Positions 17,273 to 26,075 of a stretch of 62,517 bases of DNA are shown here, piece by piece. A model generated the notes under the pieces. That model was not told the DNA's origin. It searched no databases and worked only from the letters and a program-made list of their open reading frames with translations. The stretch comes from Elusimicrobiaceae bacterium (GTDB lineage Bacteria; Elusimicrobiota; Elusimicrobia; Elusimicrobiales; Elusimicrobiaceae), in the NCBI GenBank assembly GCA_017520185.1, contig JAFXGO010000031.1:1-62517 (forward strand). The letters are read 5' to 3'. The translations under genes were made by a program, and so were the position numbers. Position 1 is the stretch's first letter; each line of letters starts with the position of its first letter.

Positions 17273-17815
17273 TTAATAAACAGATTGCCAAGAACGGGTG
17301 GTCAAGACAAAATGTACTCTGCGATTGGTGCGGCGGCCCTCTTTGCTGGTATCATAAGTTAAGGGCCTGTCTGCGCCATAAGAGTGAACACGAATGCGGT
17401 CTGCCAATACCCCACGACTGACTAAATAAGACTTCATCGCCGTGGCACGAGAAGAACCCAACCAATAGTTATAATCCTTATCTCCCACGATATCGGCATT
17501 TCCTTCTATAATCAGTTTCATGTTAGGGTTTGTTAACAACAATTCGGCCAATTTATCCAAAAACTCATACGAATAATCCGGCGGTTGTATAGAATCAAAC
17601 TCATAGGTGATATCAGGTAATTGGCGGCTTTCGGCCATTTCCCTTACGCTTTGTTTTAATAACTTGGCATTTTTATCGGCTTCTATTTGGATAATAGGGT
17701 CACGCTCCGGCAAACGAGGAATATCTGCATCTTCTCCTTCATATGCACTGTTGGCTGCACAAGCTGCCAAACTCAAAGACAACAAAGCCGTCACAAACAC
17801 TTTTGAAACTTTCAT
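17273..17815 (-). CDS. OmpA-family peptidoglycan-associated lipoprotein (Pal-like)
   Basis: The 180-residue protein has a lipobox (LSLAAC, Cys at about 19), a charged linker, and an OmpA-like C-terminal domain from about residue 75. The conserved region appears as LIIEGNADIVGDKDYNYWLGSSRATAMKSYL in pieces, with GRRTNRRVHFVL at the end; the Asp and Arg that bind diaminopimelate are kept. It would tether the outer membrane to peptidoglycan. No TolB or TolA gene is nearby. A ribosome-binding site (AAGGAGG) and an extended -10 promoter at 17870 lie upstream. Confidence 0.9.
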   Translation of the reverse strand: MKVSKVFVTALLSLSLAACAANSAYEGEDADIPRLPERDPIIQIEADKNAKLLKQSVREMAESRQLPDITYEFDSIQPPDYSYEFLDKLAELLLTNPNMKLIIEGNADIVGDKDYNYWLGSSRATAMKSYLVSRGVLADRIRVHSYGADRPLTYDTSKEGRRTNRRVHFVLTTRSWQSVY

Positions 17816-17869
17816 ATTCCATGCCTCCTTGATGCATGTTTACAGATTAAATAAAAAATCCTTTTCAAA

Positions 17870-17878
17870 ATTATAGCA
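17870..17878 (-). promoter_or_regulatory. Extended -10 promoter of the Pal-like gene
   Basis: On the minus strand TGC-TATAAT is a perfect extended -10, leaving a leader of about 50 bases with AAGGAGG before the ATG at 17815. Confidence 0.6.
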
Positions 17879-17879
17879 A

Positions 17880-18268
17880 AAGCATTAGTAAAAAATTAAT
17901 AAAAAATTTTTCTTTTTTCAGATATCCATTTTATCCACAAAGTGTGGATAACCTGTGGATAACTCCGTTTCTACTCTACAAATACCCTTTTTTAATCTTG
18001 CAAAAAAGGCTTAAAAAGAAAGTTTCCTTAAAAACCTGTGGATAAGTGCAAAATTCTGTGGATAACTTTCTTTTTGTATAGGAAAAAATGGATTATATCG
18101 CCGAATATTCCGACGGAGAAATTCTTTTTCCTTTTTCAAACCACTCAAAATTATATTTTTAAGAAAACTGTTGACAAGTTTGATTTTTTTTACTACGAAA
18201 GTGCCAAAAATGGCTTTTTTTCTTATTTTTTCAAGGATATTTTTGCACCAAAATCTATTTTATCCACA
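17880..18268. other. DnaA-box cluster, candidate replication origin
   Basis: Six perfect 9-base DnaA boxes lie within 338 bases: TTATCCACA at 17931 and 18260, and the reverse form TGTGGATAA at 17943, 17954, 18037 and 18057. The first two face each other 3 bases apart. An A/T-only-rich tract at about 17883-17930 and another at 18150-18240 could unwind. The stretch from 17816 to 18222 has no gene. The last box is inside the end of the gene at 18223. No dnaA, dnaN or gidA is adjacent, so this is a candidate oriC or a DnaA-titrating site. Confidence 0.65.
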
Positions 18269-19185
18269 AAAACCCTTATTTTGACTTTTCCGCGCTCTGC
18301 ACCGGAAATAGGGGTTAACTCTCCGCTGGAGGCACTCCAACTTAAATAAGGCGGACTCATGCGCAAAGAAAGAGGAATGTAATCATATAGGGAGCCGTTT
18401 GCAAGCAGAGCATAGACAGACAGATAGGCTTTACCGGTCTTCATGGATACTGCTTGCGGATAAACAGAACCGCTCAATTTCTTCACTTGCACCGATACCT
18501 CTTCAGAAAACAGGTAATCTATATCCAAAACAGAAGACAAAGAATCTTCTTTTGTAATCTTCGTCACAAAATTATTACCATACAAAAGCCCTTTATCTTC
18601 TAAGGTTTCTTGCCAAACAGTCAGGGGTTCTCTATCCCCTGCCAACAAAATACGCAAAGGCATATTGTCTTGGTTCAAAGAAATGTTTTTTAAAGGTAAA
18701 TTTAAAAACAGATAACGGGAAAACAATTCTTTCTTTTGCAGCAGTTCAGCAGCCAACTCCGCATATTCTGCTCCGCATACCGCCAACCCTCGATGATTTG
18801 CCCCTTCTATCGTCAGATAGTTTGCGTCCATGTAAGGCACCAATTCGCGTGAAATAAACGTGGAAATTTCTTGCACACCGGCTTGGGCATTATCCCCTAG
18901 TTCTATCCCGACCAATAAGATTTTTTGTGCAGAATTATCTTGTATTTTTTTTATTTCTTCTGCTTGCTTAGGCCCTAATCCCAGCACGTATAAAACCGGA
19001 TAATCTTTGCGTAGGGGCACTTTTTCTTCCGGCAAAAAAACAGTCACCACCAAAGCATCTTTTCCTAAAGTGTCTGAAGGGAAATTTAAAAAAGTTTCCC
19101 GAAAAGGTTTTATCACCAACAGCGGCTCTGCCCCAAAGGCCCAACCGGACAGTAAAATTAACAACAAAACTAGTATTTTTTTCAT
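18223..19185 (-). CDS. Exported esterase-like protein, probably inactive
   Basis: The 320-residue product has a signal peptide (MKKILVLLLILLS to AFGAEP) and the layout of esterase D-type alpha/beta-hydrolases: YPVLYVLGLG, then ILLVGIELG, FISRELVPYMDANY, and a nucleophile-elbow region. In the family that elbow is GxSxGG, but here it reads RGLAVCGAEYA with no serine, so catalysis by the usual triad is unlikely. The C-terminal 100 residues look like an added beta domain. The 3' end overlaps the DnaA-box cluster. It may bind rather than cut a ligand. Confidence 0.65.
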   Translation of the reverse strand: MKKILVLLLILLSGWAFGAEPLLVIKPFRETFLNFPSDTLGKDALVVTVFLPEEKVPLRKDYPVLYVLGLGPKQAEEIKKIQDNSAQKILLVGIELGDNAQAGVQEISTFISRELVPYMDANYLTIEGANHRGLAVCGAEYAELAAELLQKKELFSRYLFLNLPLKNISLNQDNMPLRILLAGDREPLTVWQETLEDKGLLYGNNFVTKITKEDSLSSVLDIDYLFSEEVSVQVKKLSGSVYPQAVSMKTGKAYLSVYALLANGSLYDYIPLSLRMSPPYLSWSASSGELTPISGAERGKVKIRVFVDKIDFGAKISLKK

Positions 19186-19232
19186 AAATCTATTTTAACA
19201 AAAATTTTCCCTCAAGCACTATAGTAAAGAAC

Positions 19233-19262
19233 AAAAGACCTAGTCTTTTTTTAGGTCTTAAG
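19233..19262. promoter_or_regulatory. Paired AGGTCT inverted repeats
   Basis: AAGACCTA and TAGGTCTT form one inverted repeat; the second arm also belongs to the palindrome GGTCTTAAGACC. It lies between the divergent gene at 18223 and the small frame at 19327, and resembles the repeats at 1162 and 8600. Confidence 0.35.
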
Positions 19263-19326
19263 ACCCTTGTGAACAGTTTAAAAAACATTTACCATAATAA
19301 TAAGATTACAGGATTTGGAGTTTTGT

Positions 19327-19479
19327 ATGAAAAATAATAATCTTCGTTTTTTACTAGCGCTCGGCGGGCAGAAAGTAGTTGTTTTGCAAAATCAAGAGCA
19401 TTTGCATATTTATTCCAGCCCTCTCTCTTGCAAAAACAACGTTTCCGTTGGCCGATTGGCCGATGCCGTTTCGGAATAA
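19327..19479 (+). CDS. Small protein of 50 residues, hypothetical
   Basis: A 50-codon frame starts at an ATG 7 bases after GGAG and ends in TAA. The product begins MKNNNLRFLLALGGQKVVVL and ends in RLADAVSE; it has one cysteine and no clear signal peptide or membrane helix. No family is known to me. Support is limited to the start, the ribosome-binding site and its place in an otherwise empty gap between 19186 and 19534. It might be a real small protein or chance. Confidence 0.4.
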   Translation: MKNNNLRFLLALGGQKVVVLQNQEHLHIYSSPLSCKNNVSVGRLADAVSE

Positions 19480-19519
19480 TTTTATAATTCATTTCTCATC
19501 TGTAGCCCATCCCTGAAAA

Positions 19520-19528
19520 TGCTATAAT
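19520..19528 (+). promoter_or_regulatory. Extended -10 promoter, likely leaderless start
   Basis: TGC-TATAAT, a perfect extended -10, ends 6 bases before the ATG at 19535. No Shine-Dalgarno sequence is present. Transcription would begin at or right next to the start codon. Confidence 0.6.
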
Positions 19529-19534
19529 GGCTAT

Positions 19535-20575
19535 ATGAAAAAATTATTCCTTTTCCTTTTTTTGTTTATCCTTTTATCCAATACAGCAAAGGCACAATCA
19601 GAGCAAAATCTATCTTCTATCTTGCCTTTGCTACAGGCCAAAACTCGCACGACGGCCCAAAACGTTCAGGTTCTTTCCTTGTTTGACGCTGCCAAAGATG
19701 CCAATACCATTTTTGCCGCCGGTGCCAGCCTTGTGCGCATTACTCCACCCAAAGCCTATGAAGCCAAATTATTAAATATCATCATCAAAGATGACAACAT
19801 GCTTAAAAAAGTTTTTTCCGCAGTTATTTTAACGGCTATGGGGACCGAACATCAAGAGTTATCCTCTCTTTTACAAGACGCCACCTTCAGCCAAGACAGA
19901 GCCCTGCGCTCCTATGCAGCAGCGGCTTACACCATTTTAAATCCGCAAAAAGACATCTATAAAGAAGAAATTATTAACTTGTATATTTACGACCCTGCCT
20001 TTGCAACGCGCGCCATGAATTTGATATCCAAAGATGAGAAACAAACCTTTAAATATTTAAAGGAAACTTCTCGCTCCGATGTGGCGCAAGTACGTGCGGC
20101 TACTGCCAGCTGGTTAGGGCAATTACAAACCGAGAAAGCAGCCAAACAATTATTAAAAATGGCCAAAAACGAATTAGACCCTCAAGCCGCCAATGCCTTA
20201 GCGGTTGCCCTGTCACAAAATAAAACTTGGACTTTAGATGAATGTGCCAAAGCCTTAAAAACGCGTTATACGGCTCAACAATCTTCCACCTATGCGTTGG
20301 CTTTAGGTTTTATGACGGGCCATGCCATAGACACGATCAAAAAAGGATTATTAAATCCGGACGTCAACATTCGCATTAATTCTGCCAGAGCCGCCGCTTA
20401 TATGGCAGCAGTGCTTTCCAGTCCGCAGGCGAACCAATATACCCAAGATAAAGAATTTGATATTACTCTTTTAAAAAGTTTAATTCCGGCCTTGTCCGCA
20501 ATGGTCAAAAGAGATCAAAGCAATGTCAAGGTATATGCAGACAATGCGTTAAAGCAAATGGCCAAATTAATCTAA
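19535..20575 (+). CDS. Exported HEAT-repeat protein
   Basis: The 346-residue product has a signal peptide (MKKLFLFLFLFILLS to AKAQS) and then a chain of two-helix repeats of about 30 residues, for example RALRSYAAAAYTIL, AQVRAATASWLGQL, AANALAVALSQN and VNIRINSARAAAYM, typical of HEAT or PBS-type repeats. Such proteins act as binding scaffolds. It ends 8 bases before dut, which has its own ribosome-binding site, so the two are probably cotranscribed. The partner is unknown. Confidence 0.8.
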   Translation: MKKLFLFLFLFILLSNTAKAQSEQNLSSILPLLQAKTRTTAQNVQVLSLFDAAKDANTIFAAGASLVRITPPKAYEAKLLNIIIKDDNMLKKVFSAVILTAMGTEHQELSSLLQDATFSQDRALRSYAAAAYTILNPQKDIYKEEIINLYIYDPAFATRAMNLISKDEKQTFKYLKETSRSDVAQVRAATASWLGQLQTEKAAKQLLKMAKNELDPQAANALAVALSQNKTWTLDECAKALKTRYTAQQSSTYALALGFMTGHAIDTIKKGLLNPDVNIRINSARAAAYMAAVLSSPQANQYTQDKEFDITLLKSLIPALSAMVKRDQSNVKVYADNALKQMAKLI

Positions 20576-20583
20576 GGAAAATT

Positions 20584-21003
20584 ATGAAAGTAAAAAAATT
20601 ACATCCCGATGCTTTACTTCCGCACCGCGCACACCCCACCGATTCCGGTGCTGATTTATTTGCCCTAGAACGTACGGTTTTACCTGCGCGTAGCATTACC
20701 AAAGTACATACGGGCGTAGCGGTAGAACTGCCTGAAAACACCTCCGGTATTATCTGGGGCAAAAGTTCCGTAGAAAGCAAAGGCATCAAAGCGATGGCGG
20801 GGCTGGTAGATGCACCGTATCGCGGAGAATTAATTGTATGTATGTACAATTTAAACGATACGGACTTTGTCTTTGAAAAAGGTCACAAAGTGGCACAATT
20901 AGTGGTGTTGCCCACATTATATCCGTCTTTTGAAGAAGCCGAAGAACTTTCGGACACTTCACGCGGTTCAGGCGGTTTTGGCAGTACCGGCAATACTAAA
21001 TAG
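20584..21003 (+). CDS. dut: dUTP diphosphatase
   Basis: The 139-residue product has the five trimeric dUTPase motifs: DSGADLFA (1), WGKSSVESKG (2, GKSS in place of GRSS), GLVDAPYRGEL (3, with the catalytic Asp), a degenerate motif 4 around VAQLVVLP, and the arginine-finger C-terminus RGSGGFGSTG (5). It hydrolyses dUTP to dUMP to keep uracil out of DNA. AAGGAAAATT precedes the ATG. It follows the HEAT-repeat gene closely and ends at a strong terminator. Confidence 0.96.
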   Translation: MKVKKLHPDALLPHRAHPTDSGADLFALERTVLPARSITKVHTGVAVELPENTSGIIWGKSSVESKGIKAMAGLVDAPYRGELIVCMYNLNDTDFVFEKGHKVAQLVVLPTLYPSFEEAEELSDTSRGSGGFGSTGNTK

Positions 21004-21019
21004 TTTTTTTTGGTAAAGC

Positions 21020-21051
21020 AAAACCCCCTGCCGATTGGCAGGGGGTTTTTT
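21020..21051. terminator. Bidirectional terminator after dut
   Basis: AAAACCCCCTGCC pairs with GGCAGGGGGTTTT around GATT, between convergent genes ending at 21003 and 21067. Confidence 0.9.
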
Positions 21052-21066
21052 GATAAAAAGCAGGCC

Positions 21067-21495
21067 TTAACTCCACAAGGAAATTTTGGTCACTTTATCC
21101 ATGCGGCGCACTTTGGGCTCACCCACTAATTCTTGAATATAGGCTTCCGCCACAAAGATTTTTGTGCCCGGTAATAAATGTCCGCCAAAAACTTGATACT
21201 CCTGATTGGCAAACATTACGTGGGCATGCACACAAGGACGATTGTCCTGAATGCTGATATTTCCGCTCAAGTTGACAATTTCCATCGGCTCAGCGATGAC
21301 TTTTTTGTCATATTTTTTCTTGGCTTGGTCAAACACACTTACCGTTGCGTTTTCCACCGCACCAATGACGTTTACGATACCGCACTTCACTTGGTTATCA
21401 TGGCAAAAACCTGCCAATGATTCCAAGAGATCTTTTCCTTTTGGAAGTCTAAAAATATAGGTTCTTCCGGTTAAATAAGGTTTTTCTTCTGCCAT
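21067..21495 (-). CDS. PPC/DUF296 domain protein
   Basis: The 142-residue product is a single PPC (DUF296) domain: an opening YIFRLPKGKDLLESL, the central GIVNVIGAVENATVSVFD, the LSGNISIQDNRPCVHAHVMF stretch (the conserved His pair region), and GGHLLPGTKIFVAEAYI. The family forms trimers and, in plants, is fused to AT-hooks; its bacterial role is unknown. AAGGAG precedes the ATG. It lies downstream of transketolase with an 18-base gap read in the reverse order, so it is the next-upstream gene of that operon. Confidence 0.85.
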   Translation of the reverse strand: MAEEKPYLTGRTYIFRLPKGKDLLESLAGFCHDNQVKCGIVNVIGAVENATVSVFDQAKKKYDKKVIAEPMEIVNLSGNISIQDNRPCVHAHVMFANQEYQVFGGHLLPGTKIFVAEAYIQELVGEPKVRRMDKVTKISLWS

Positions 21496-21513
21496 TTTTT
21501 TCTCCTTAATATC

Positions 21514-23859
21514 TTATTGCCACTGGCCCTGTTTGCGCTGTTTCATATATTCTTCAATGGCTTGTAATTGGCCGGAAGCGTCCATTTGAGCCTCTTCATA
21601 AAGTTTGAAGGCTTTAGCGCTTCCTAAATATTGCCCGCTCTTATGGGGATAGAGCGCGCAAGCACGGCCCATATCACTATGCAACCAACAGTCCACCGTC
21701 GGCAATGTAAAGTCTGTAATCGCCGTCGCTATTTGTTTCCATGCAGGCGGCAGTATTTTATCTTGCTCTGCTTGTGGCAAGAGCTCAAAAAGTTCGCGGC
21801 TGGCCACATACAACACAGCTATATTGGCATTTTGCTTTTTCAATTGAGGCAAAACGTTTTCTACAAAAATTCTTCCCGCTCCGGTCCCCTGCAACAACAC
21901 TACTCCTTCCGGCTCTGCTTGCGGTTTGTGCAAACAATATACCCCTTTTGCCGCCTCTATGGCAGCAGGTAAGCCTAAGGCCTTACGGTCGATAAATTTG
22001 TGAGACGGGCGAATCACAAATGGACTTAATAATGCAGGGCGCAACTGAAAGCCACGTGTCACCAAAGGCCAAATTTCATCTACTTCCAACGGAGTCAATG
22101 TAATACAAAGCCCCTTCGGAAAGTTATCCTGCACAAGTTGCAAAGCCTGCGGATCGGCATGCGTGGGGCCGTCTTCTCCGGTGGGCAAACCGGAATGACC
22201 GTTAAACAGTACCCATGTATTAATAGGCAGGCCCACTTCCTTGCCGGTTTGATAACCGATAGCATGCAAACGGGCTGCCACATGTGCAAAAGATAAGAAT
22301 GCTGCATAAGAGGAACTAACCCCTATATGCTTACCGAAACTTGAAATACCGCTACAAATACCGGCAAGAGCATCTTCGCAAATACCGCCTACAGACAAAC
22401 TACGGCTCTTAGGGTTAAGCATAGTATTAAAAAATCCGGCCGGAAAATCTTTGGAAGCATTGCCTGCATTGGTAGAACCATATAAATCTGCAGAACCCGT
22501 CAACAAAGTGCCGTTGGTATTTTTATTCAAATAAGCAAGCACATTGCCCAGCACACCACGCGTTGTATAGCTTTCCCCCACTTTAAACTCAAATTCCGCC
22601 GGCACTTCTTCCGGTTTAAAATCTGTATAAATCTTTTGCACATCGCCCAAATCTTCACGCACTTGACGTTTATAGGCATTTAACATATGTCCGCGCTCTT
22701 GTACCCGCTCTGCAATAAATTGGGTCAAGTCGGTTTCTTTTTCCAACACCGCGCGTATGGTGCAAAGCACTTTCCAATAGTTTTCTTCTATGTTTTGCGG
22801 AGTTTGTTCCCCTTCAAAACGCGGGAAAGAAACCCCAAAAGTTTGCTCAAATTCAGCCAAAGATTCATAAAATCCTTCCGAGCAAAACTTATAGCCTGCC
22901 CCATGAGAAGCCTTTCCTTCCAAACCATATTTCCAGCCTTTTATCGTACGATAAACAATGGCGGTAGGTTGATGATTAGCAAAAGTCAAAGCCATCTTTT
23001 GAGCGGCATATACTTGATCAAAATCATGTCCGTTTGGCACATAAATCACGTTAAAATCATGAATGCGGAAAAGTTCCACCGGAGTCCACTGAGTATAATC
23101 TCCGGCTTTGCCGTTTTCACAAGTGACACATTCTGTTTCAATAGAGGCTTGGTTCCAATCAATATGAAAAATAACATTTTTCAATTGAGCCGTCGCGGCA
23201 CAAGCCAATGTCTCGCTTACGCGGCCGGCAGTTAAACCGCCTTCACCTTCTAAAATATTGACGATGGGGCTATTTTCTGCGTAGGCATCGGCGGCGCCAA
23301 TGGCAAGCCCTACGGCAGAAGCATCGCCCACCCCGCTGGCACCGGTGCAAGTATAAACAAACGGAGTCACCGGTTCGGGGTGACCGCCTAAGGGTTTTAC
23401 ATTTAATTGTTTAAATAAAACAGTTCCCTGTACTTTATTGCGGCGAAAACCCAATAAATCTTCCAAACGCAACTGATTGATTTCTTCCTTTGCCAACAAA
23501 GAAGGCTGCGCCAAGCGCACACATTCATTGCGCAAAGCCCACATGGCATACATGCCCAAAGCCTTATGTCCGGCAGCATAACACAAAATATCGGCATCGT
23601 TTCTATGCGGAGAGGCCAATTCATAATCCAACATTTTATAAATCAAACTGCTAACGATTCTGCCTGAAGAAATGCTGCCACCCGGATGACCCGAAGTAGG
23701 GGCAAAATTATACAAAATAGACACCAAAGCCCGATAAATTACGTCTAATTTTTCAAATTGTTTTTTATCGGTCTGAGATAGTTGATAATCCACCTGTCCC
23801 AAAAAATCCGTCACATCTGCATAAATACCGTGTTTTTTAGTAAATTCGAAACTTTTCAT
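21514..23859 (-). CDS. tkt: Transketolase
   Basis: The start chosen is the ATG at 23859 (MKSFEFTKKH), preceded by AGAGG; a longer frame runs back into the M42 gene. The 781 residues are somewhat more than the usual 660-700. TPP-binding features are NFAPTSGHPGG, GVGDASAVGLAIG, the GEGGLTAGRVSE segment in place of GDGC, and the DWNQASIE helix. The pyrimidine domain has GEDGPTHADPQ. It moves two-carbon ketol units between sugar phosphates. It starts 2 bases after the stop of the M42 gene, so the two are coupled. Confidence 0.9.
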   Translation of the reverse strand: MKSFEFTKKHGIYADVTDFLGQVDYQLSQTDKKQFEKLDVIYRALVSILYNFAPTSGHPGGSISSGRIVSSLIYKMLDYELASPHRNDADILCYAAGHKALGMYAMWALRNECVRLAQPSLLAKEEINQLRLEDLLGFRRNKVQGTVLFKQLNVKPLGGHPEPVTPFVYTCTGASGVGDASAVGLAIGAADAYAENSPIVNILEGEGGLTAGRVSETLACAATAQLKNVIFHIDWNQASIETECVTCENGKAGDYTQWTPVELFRIHDFNVIYVPNGHDFDQVYAAQKMALTFANHQPTAIVYRTIKGWKYGLEGKASHGAGYKFCSEGFYESLAEFEQTFGVSFPRFEGEQTPQNIEENYWKVLCTIRAVLEKETDLTQFIAERVQERGHMLNAYKRQVREDLGDVQKIYTDFKPEEVPAEFEFKVGESYTTRGVLGNVLAYLNKNTNGTLLTGSADLYGSTNAGNASKDFPAGFFNTMLNPKSRSLSVGGICEDALAGICSGISSFGKHIGVSSSYAAFLSFAHVAARLHAIGYQTGKEVGLPINTWVLFNGHSGLPTGEDGPTHADPQALQLVQDNFPKGLCITLTPLEVDEIWPLVTRGFQLRPALLSPFVIRPSHKFIDRKALGLPAAIEAAKGVYCLHKPQAEPEGVVLLQGTGAGRIFVENVLPQLKKQNANIAVLYVASRELFELLPQAEQDKILPPAWKQIATAITDFTLPTVDCWLHSDMGRACALYPHKSGQYLGSAKAFKLYEEAQMDASGQLQAIEEYMKQRKQGQWQ

Positions 23860-23861
23860 CT

Positions 23862-24896
23862 TTATCCTCTTTTTTCTACGCCATCGTTTAGCACAGCACA
23901 CAAGAGTTGCACAGTGGTCTCAATATCTTTTTTATGCACCATTTCCACGTTGGAATGTATATTGCGCGTCGGTACAGATAAAGCACAAGCAGCAATCCCC
24001 GTACGAGAACGGTGAATAGCTCCTGCATCATTGCCACCGCGCGGCGCAATGCGCACCTGATAAGAGACTTTATTTTTTACACACAAATCCTTCAATCCTT
24101 CAAACAACCACGTAGGCGTAATGGTCATACTGTCTATGGCTGTGATAGCCACACCACTGCCCAAGCGTACGATATAATCCTGCGGGCGACACAAGGGGAT
24201 ATCCGCCGCTCCCGTAGCATCAACGGCTAAGGCCAAATCCGCCTCCAGACCAAAGGCTGCTGTCGTAGCCCCACGCAAGCCTACTTCTTCTTGAGAAGAA
24301 AACACAACATGCACACCATAAAACGGTTTTTCCACCCGTTTCAATGCTTCTAAAATACAAAAACACCCTACACGATCATCAAATGCTTTAGAGCAAAAAC
24401 AATCCGGACCGATTTCTTCAAAAGAACGCTCCAATGTGACAAAGTCACCTAATTGCACTTGTTCAGCCACTTGTTGAGCATTCAACCCCACATCAATAAA
24501 CAACTCCGACATGGGTACGGCTTTTCCACGTTCGGACTCTTGGGTAATATGGGCCGGCTTAGTGCCGATGACCCCTTTCAACACTCCCTGTCGAGTATGC
24601 ACGCGCACGCGCTGGGCCAACAAAGTACGGGGATCTATCCCCCCCACCGGCACAAAGGACAAAAACCCCTCCGGCGAAATATATTTCACCATCAGGCCTA
24701 CTTCGTCCATATGAGCACATAAAATGATATTTTTATCCGTACGGCCCTTTTTAAATGCAATCAAATTGCCTAAAGCGTCACAACGAATATCTTGGGCCAA
24801 AGAGGACAACTGGTTAAAAATTTCTTGACGAACGGCATCTTCTCTACCGGAAATACCGTCCAATTGGCACAACGTTTTTAAATTTACAAAATCCAT
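23862..24896 (-). CDS. M42 family aminopeptidase
   Basis: The preferred ATG at 24896 (MDFVNLKTLC) follows GGGAG and gives 344 residues, normal for M42 glutamyl aminopeptidase/endoglucanase-type enzymes. Metal and catalytic residues are visible in LCAHMDEVGL (His, Asp), KAFDDRVGCF (bridging Asp), SSQEEVGLRGA (Glu pair), AVDATGAAD (Asp) and RNIHSNVEM (His). It forms dodecameric cytosolic peptidases that remove N-terminal residues. It is followed 2 bases later by the transketolase start. Confidence 0.92.
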   Translation of the reverse strand: MDFVNLKTLCQLDGISGREDAVRQEIFNQLSSLAQDIRCDALGNLIAFKKGRTDKNIILCAHMDEVGLMVKYISPEGFLSFVPVGGIDPRTLLAQRVRVHTRQGVLKGVIGTKPAHITQESERGKAVPMSELFIDVGLNAQQVAEQVQLGDFVTLERSFEEIGPDCFCSKAFDDRVGCFCILEALKRVEKPFYGVHVVFSSQEEVGLRGATTAAFGLEADLALAVDATGAADIPLCRPQDYIVRLGSGVAITAIDSMTITPTWLFEGLKDLCVKNKVSYQVRIAPRGGNDAGAIHRSRTGIAACALSVPTRNIHSNVEMVHKKDIETTVQLLCAVLNDGVEKRG

Positions 24897-25040
24897 GTTT
24901 CTCCCGTACACGCGCGTAAGTGTAAATACATTATACTCACAAAAGGTGCTTTTGGCAAGATTTCCCACAAGAAAACACCATTAGTCCATGAAAAATTGTA
25001 AAATAAAAGGGACATATAAAATTTTTAGGAGGAGTCTCTC

Positions 25041-26018
25041 ATGACCGTTTCTTACAAAGAACTTGGTTTGGTAAACACCAAACAAATGTTCAAAGATGCT
25101 ATGGAAGGCGGCTATGCCATTCCGGCTTATAACTTCAACAACATGGAACAATTGCAAGCCATCGTCACTGCTTGTGTGCAAACCGGCTCTCCGGTAATCT
25201 TGCAGGTTTCTTCCGGCGCTCGCAAATATGCCAATGCCACTTTGCTTCGCTGGATGGCACGCGGTGCTGTAGAAATGATGAAAGAACTCGGAAACCCGGT
25301 TCCCTTAGCCTTGCACTTGGATCATGGTGATTCTTTTGAACTCTGCAAAGACTGCATCGACAACGGTTTCTCTTCCGTAATGATTGACGGCTCTCACTTG
25401 CCGTACGAAGAAAACGTTGCTTTGACCAAAAAAGTAGTGGAATATGCCCACGCTCATGACGTCACCGTAGAAGGTGAATTAGGCGTATTGGCCGGCATTG
25501 AAGACGATGTCTGCGCTGACCACCACACCTACACCGATCCTGCTCAAGTGGAAGACTTTGTCACCCGCACCGGTGTAGATTCTTTGGCCATTTCTATCGG
25601 TACCTCTCACGGCGCTTACAAATTTAAAGTAAAACCCGGCGAATCTTTGCCTGAACTTCGCTTTGACATCTTGGAAGACATTTCCAAACGTTTGCCCGGT
25701 TTCCCCATCGTATTGCACGGTTCTTCTTCCGTACCGCAATGGGCTGTAAAAGAAATCAACGAATACGGCGGCAAATTGGAAGATACGGCCGGCATTCCGG
25801 AAGAACAACTCCGCAAAGCTGCTGGTATGTCCGTTTGCAAAATCAATGTGGACTCTGATGGCCGCTTAGTAATGACCGCCACCATCCGCAAAGTATTTGC
25901 CACCAAACCGGCTGAATTTGACCCCCGCAAATATTTGGGTCCTGCCCGTGAAGCTCTTATCAAAATGTATGCCGAAAAGAACGAAAATGTATTTGGTTCC
26001 GCCGGCCGCGTGAAATAA
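25041..26018 (+). CDS. fba: Class II fructose-bisphosphate aldolase
   Basis: The 325-residue product has class II aldolase features: AIPAYNFNNMEQLQA at the start, ALHLDHGDSFELC with zinc-binding His, the VEGELGVLAGIEDDV stretch, SIGTSHGAYKF, IVLHGSSSVP, and KINVDSDGRL for phosphate binding. It cleaves fructose 1,6-bisphosphate to DHAP and G3P. A very strong AGGAGGAG ribosome-binding site and biased codons suggest high expression. It is monocistronic with its own terminator. Confidence 0.96.
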   Translation: MTVSYKELGLVNTKQMFKDAMEGGYAIPAYNFNNMEQLQAIVTACVQTGSPVILQVSSGARKYANATLLRWMARGAVEMMKELGNPVPLALHLDHGDSFELCKDCIDNGFSSVMIDGSHLPYEENVALTKKVVEYAHAHDVTVEGELGVLAGIEDDVCADHHTYTDPAQVEDFVTRTGVDSLAISIGTSHGAYKFKVKPGESLPELRFDILEDISKRLPGFPIVLHGSSSVPQWAVKEINEYGGKLEDTAGIPEEQLRKAAGMSVCKINVDSDGRLVMTATIRKVFATKPAEFDPRKYLGPAREALIKMYAEKNENVFGSAGRVK

Positions 26019-26033
26019 GTAAAAGTTTAAACT

Positions 26034-26064
26034 AAAAACCCCCGCCTAACGCGGGGGTTTTTTT
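26034..26064. terminator. Bidirectional terminator after fba
   Basis: AAAAACCCCCGC pairs with GCGGGGGTTTTT around CTAAC, between convergent genes ending at 26018 and 26076. Confidence 0.92.
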
Positions 26065-26075
26065 ATAAAGAAGAA

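Noticed and set aside
22687-23235. 182-codon plus-strand open frame
   Set aside because: Antisense to the transketolase gene, whose motifs are unambiguous. Composition is unlike its neighbours.
21514-23859. Phosphoketolase or pyruvate dehydrogenase E1
   Set aside because: The length is a little high for transketolase, but SGHPGG and GEDGPTH motifs favour transketolase.
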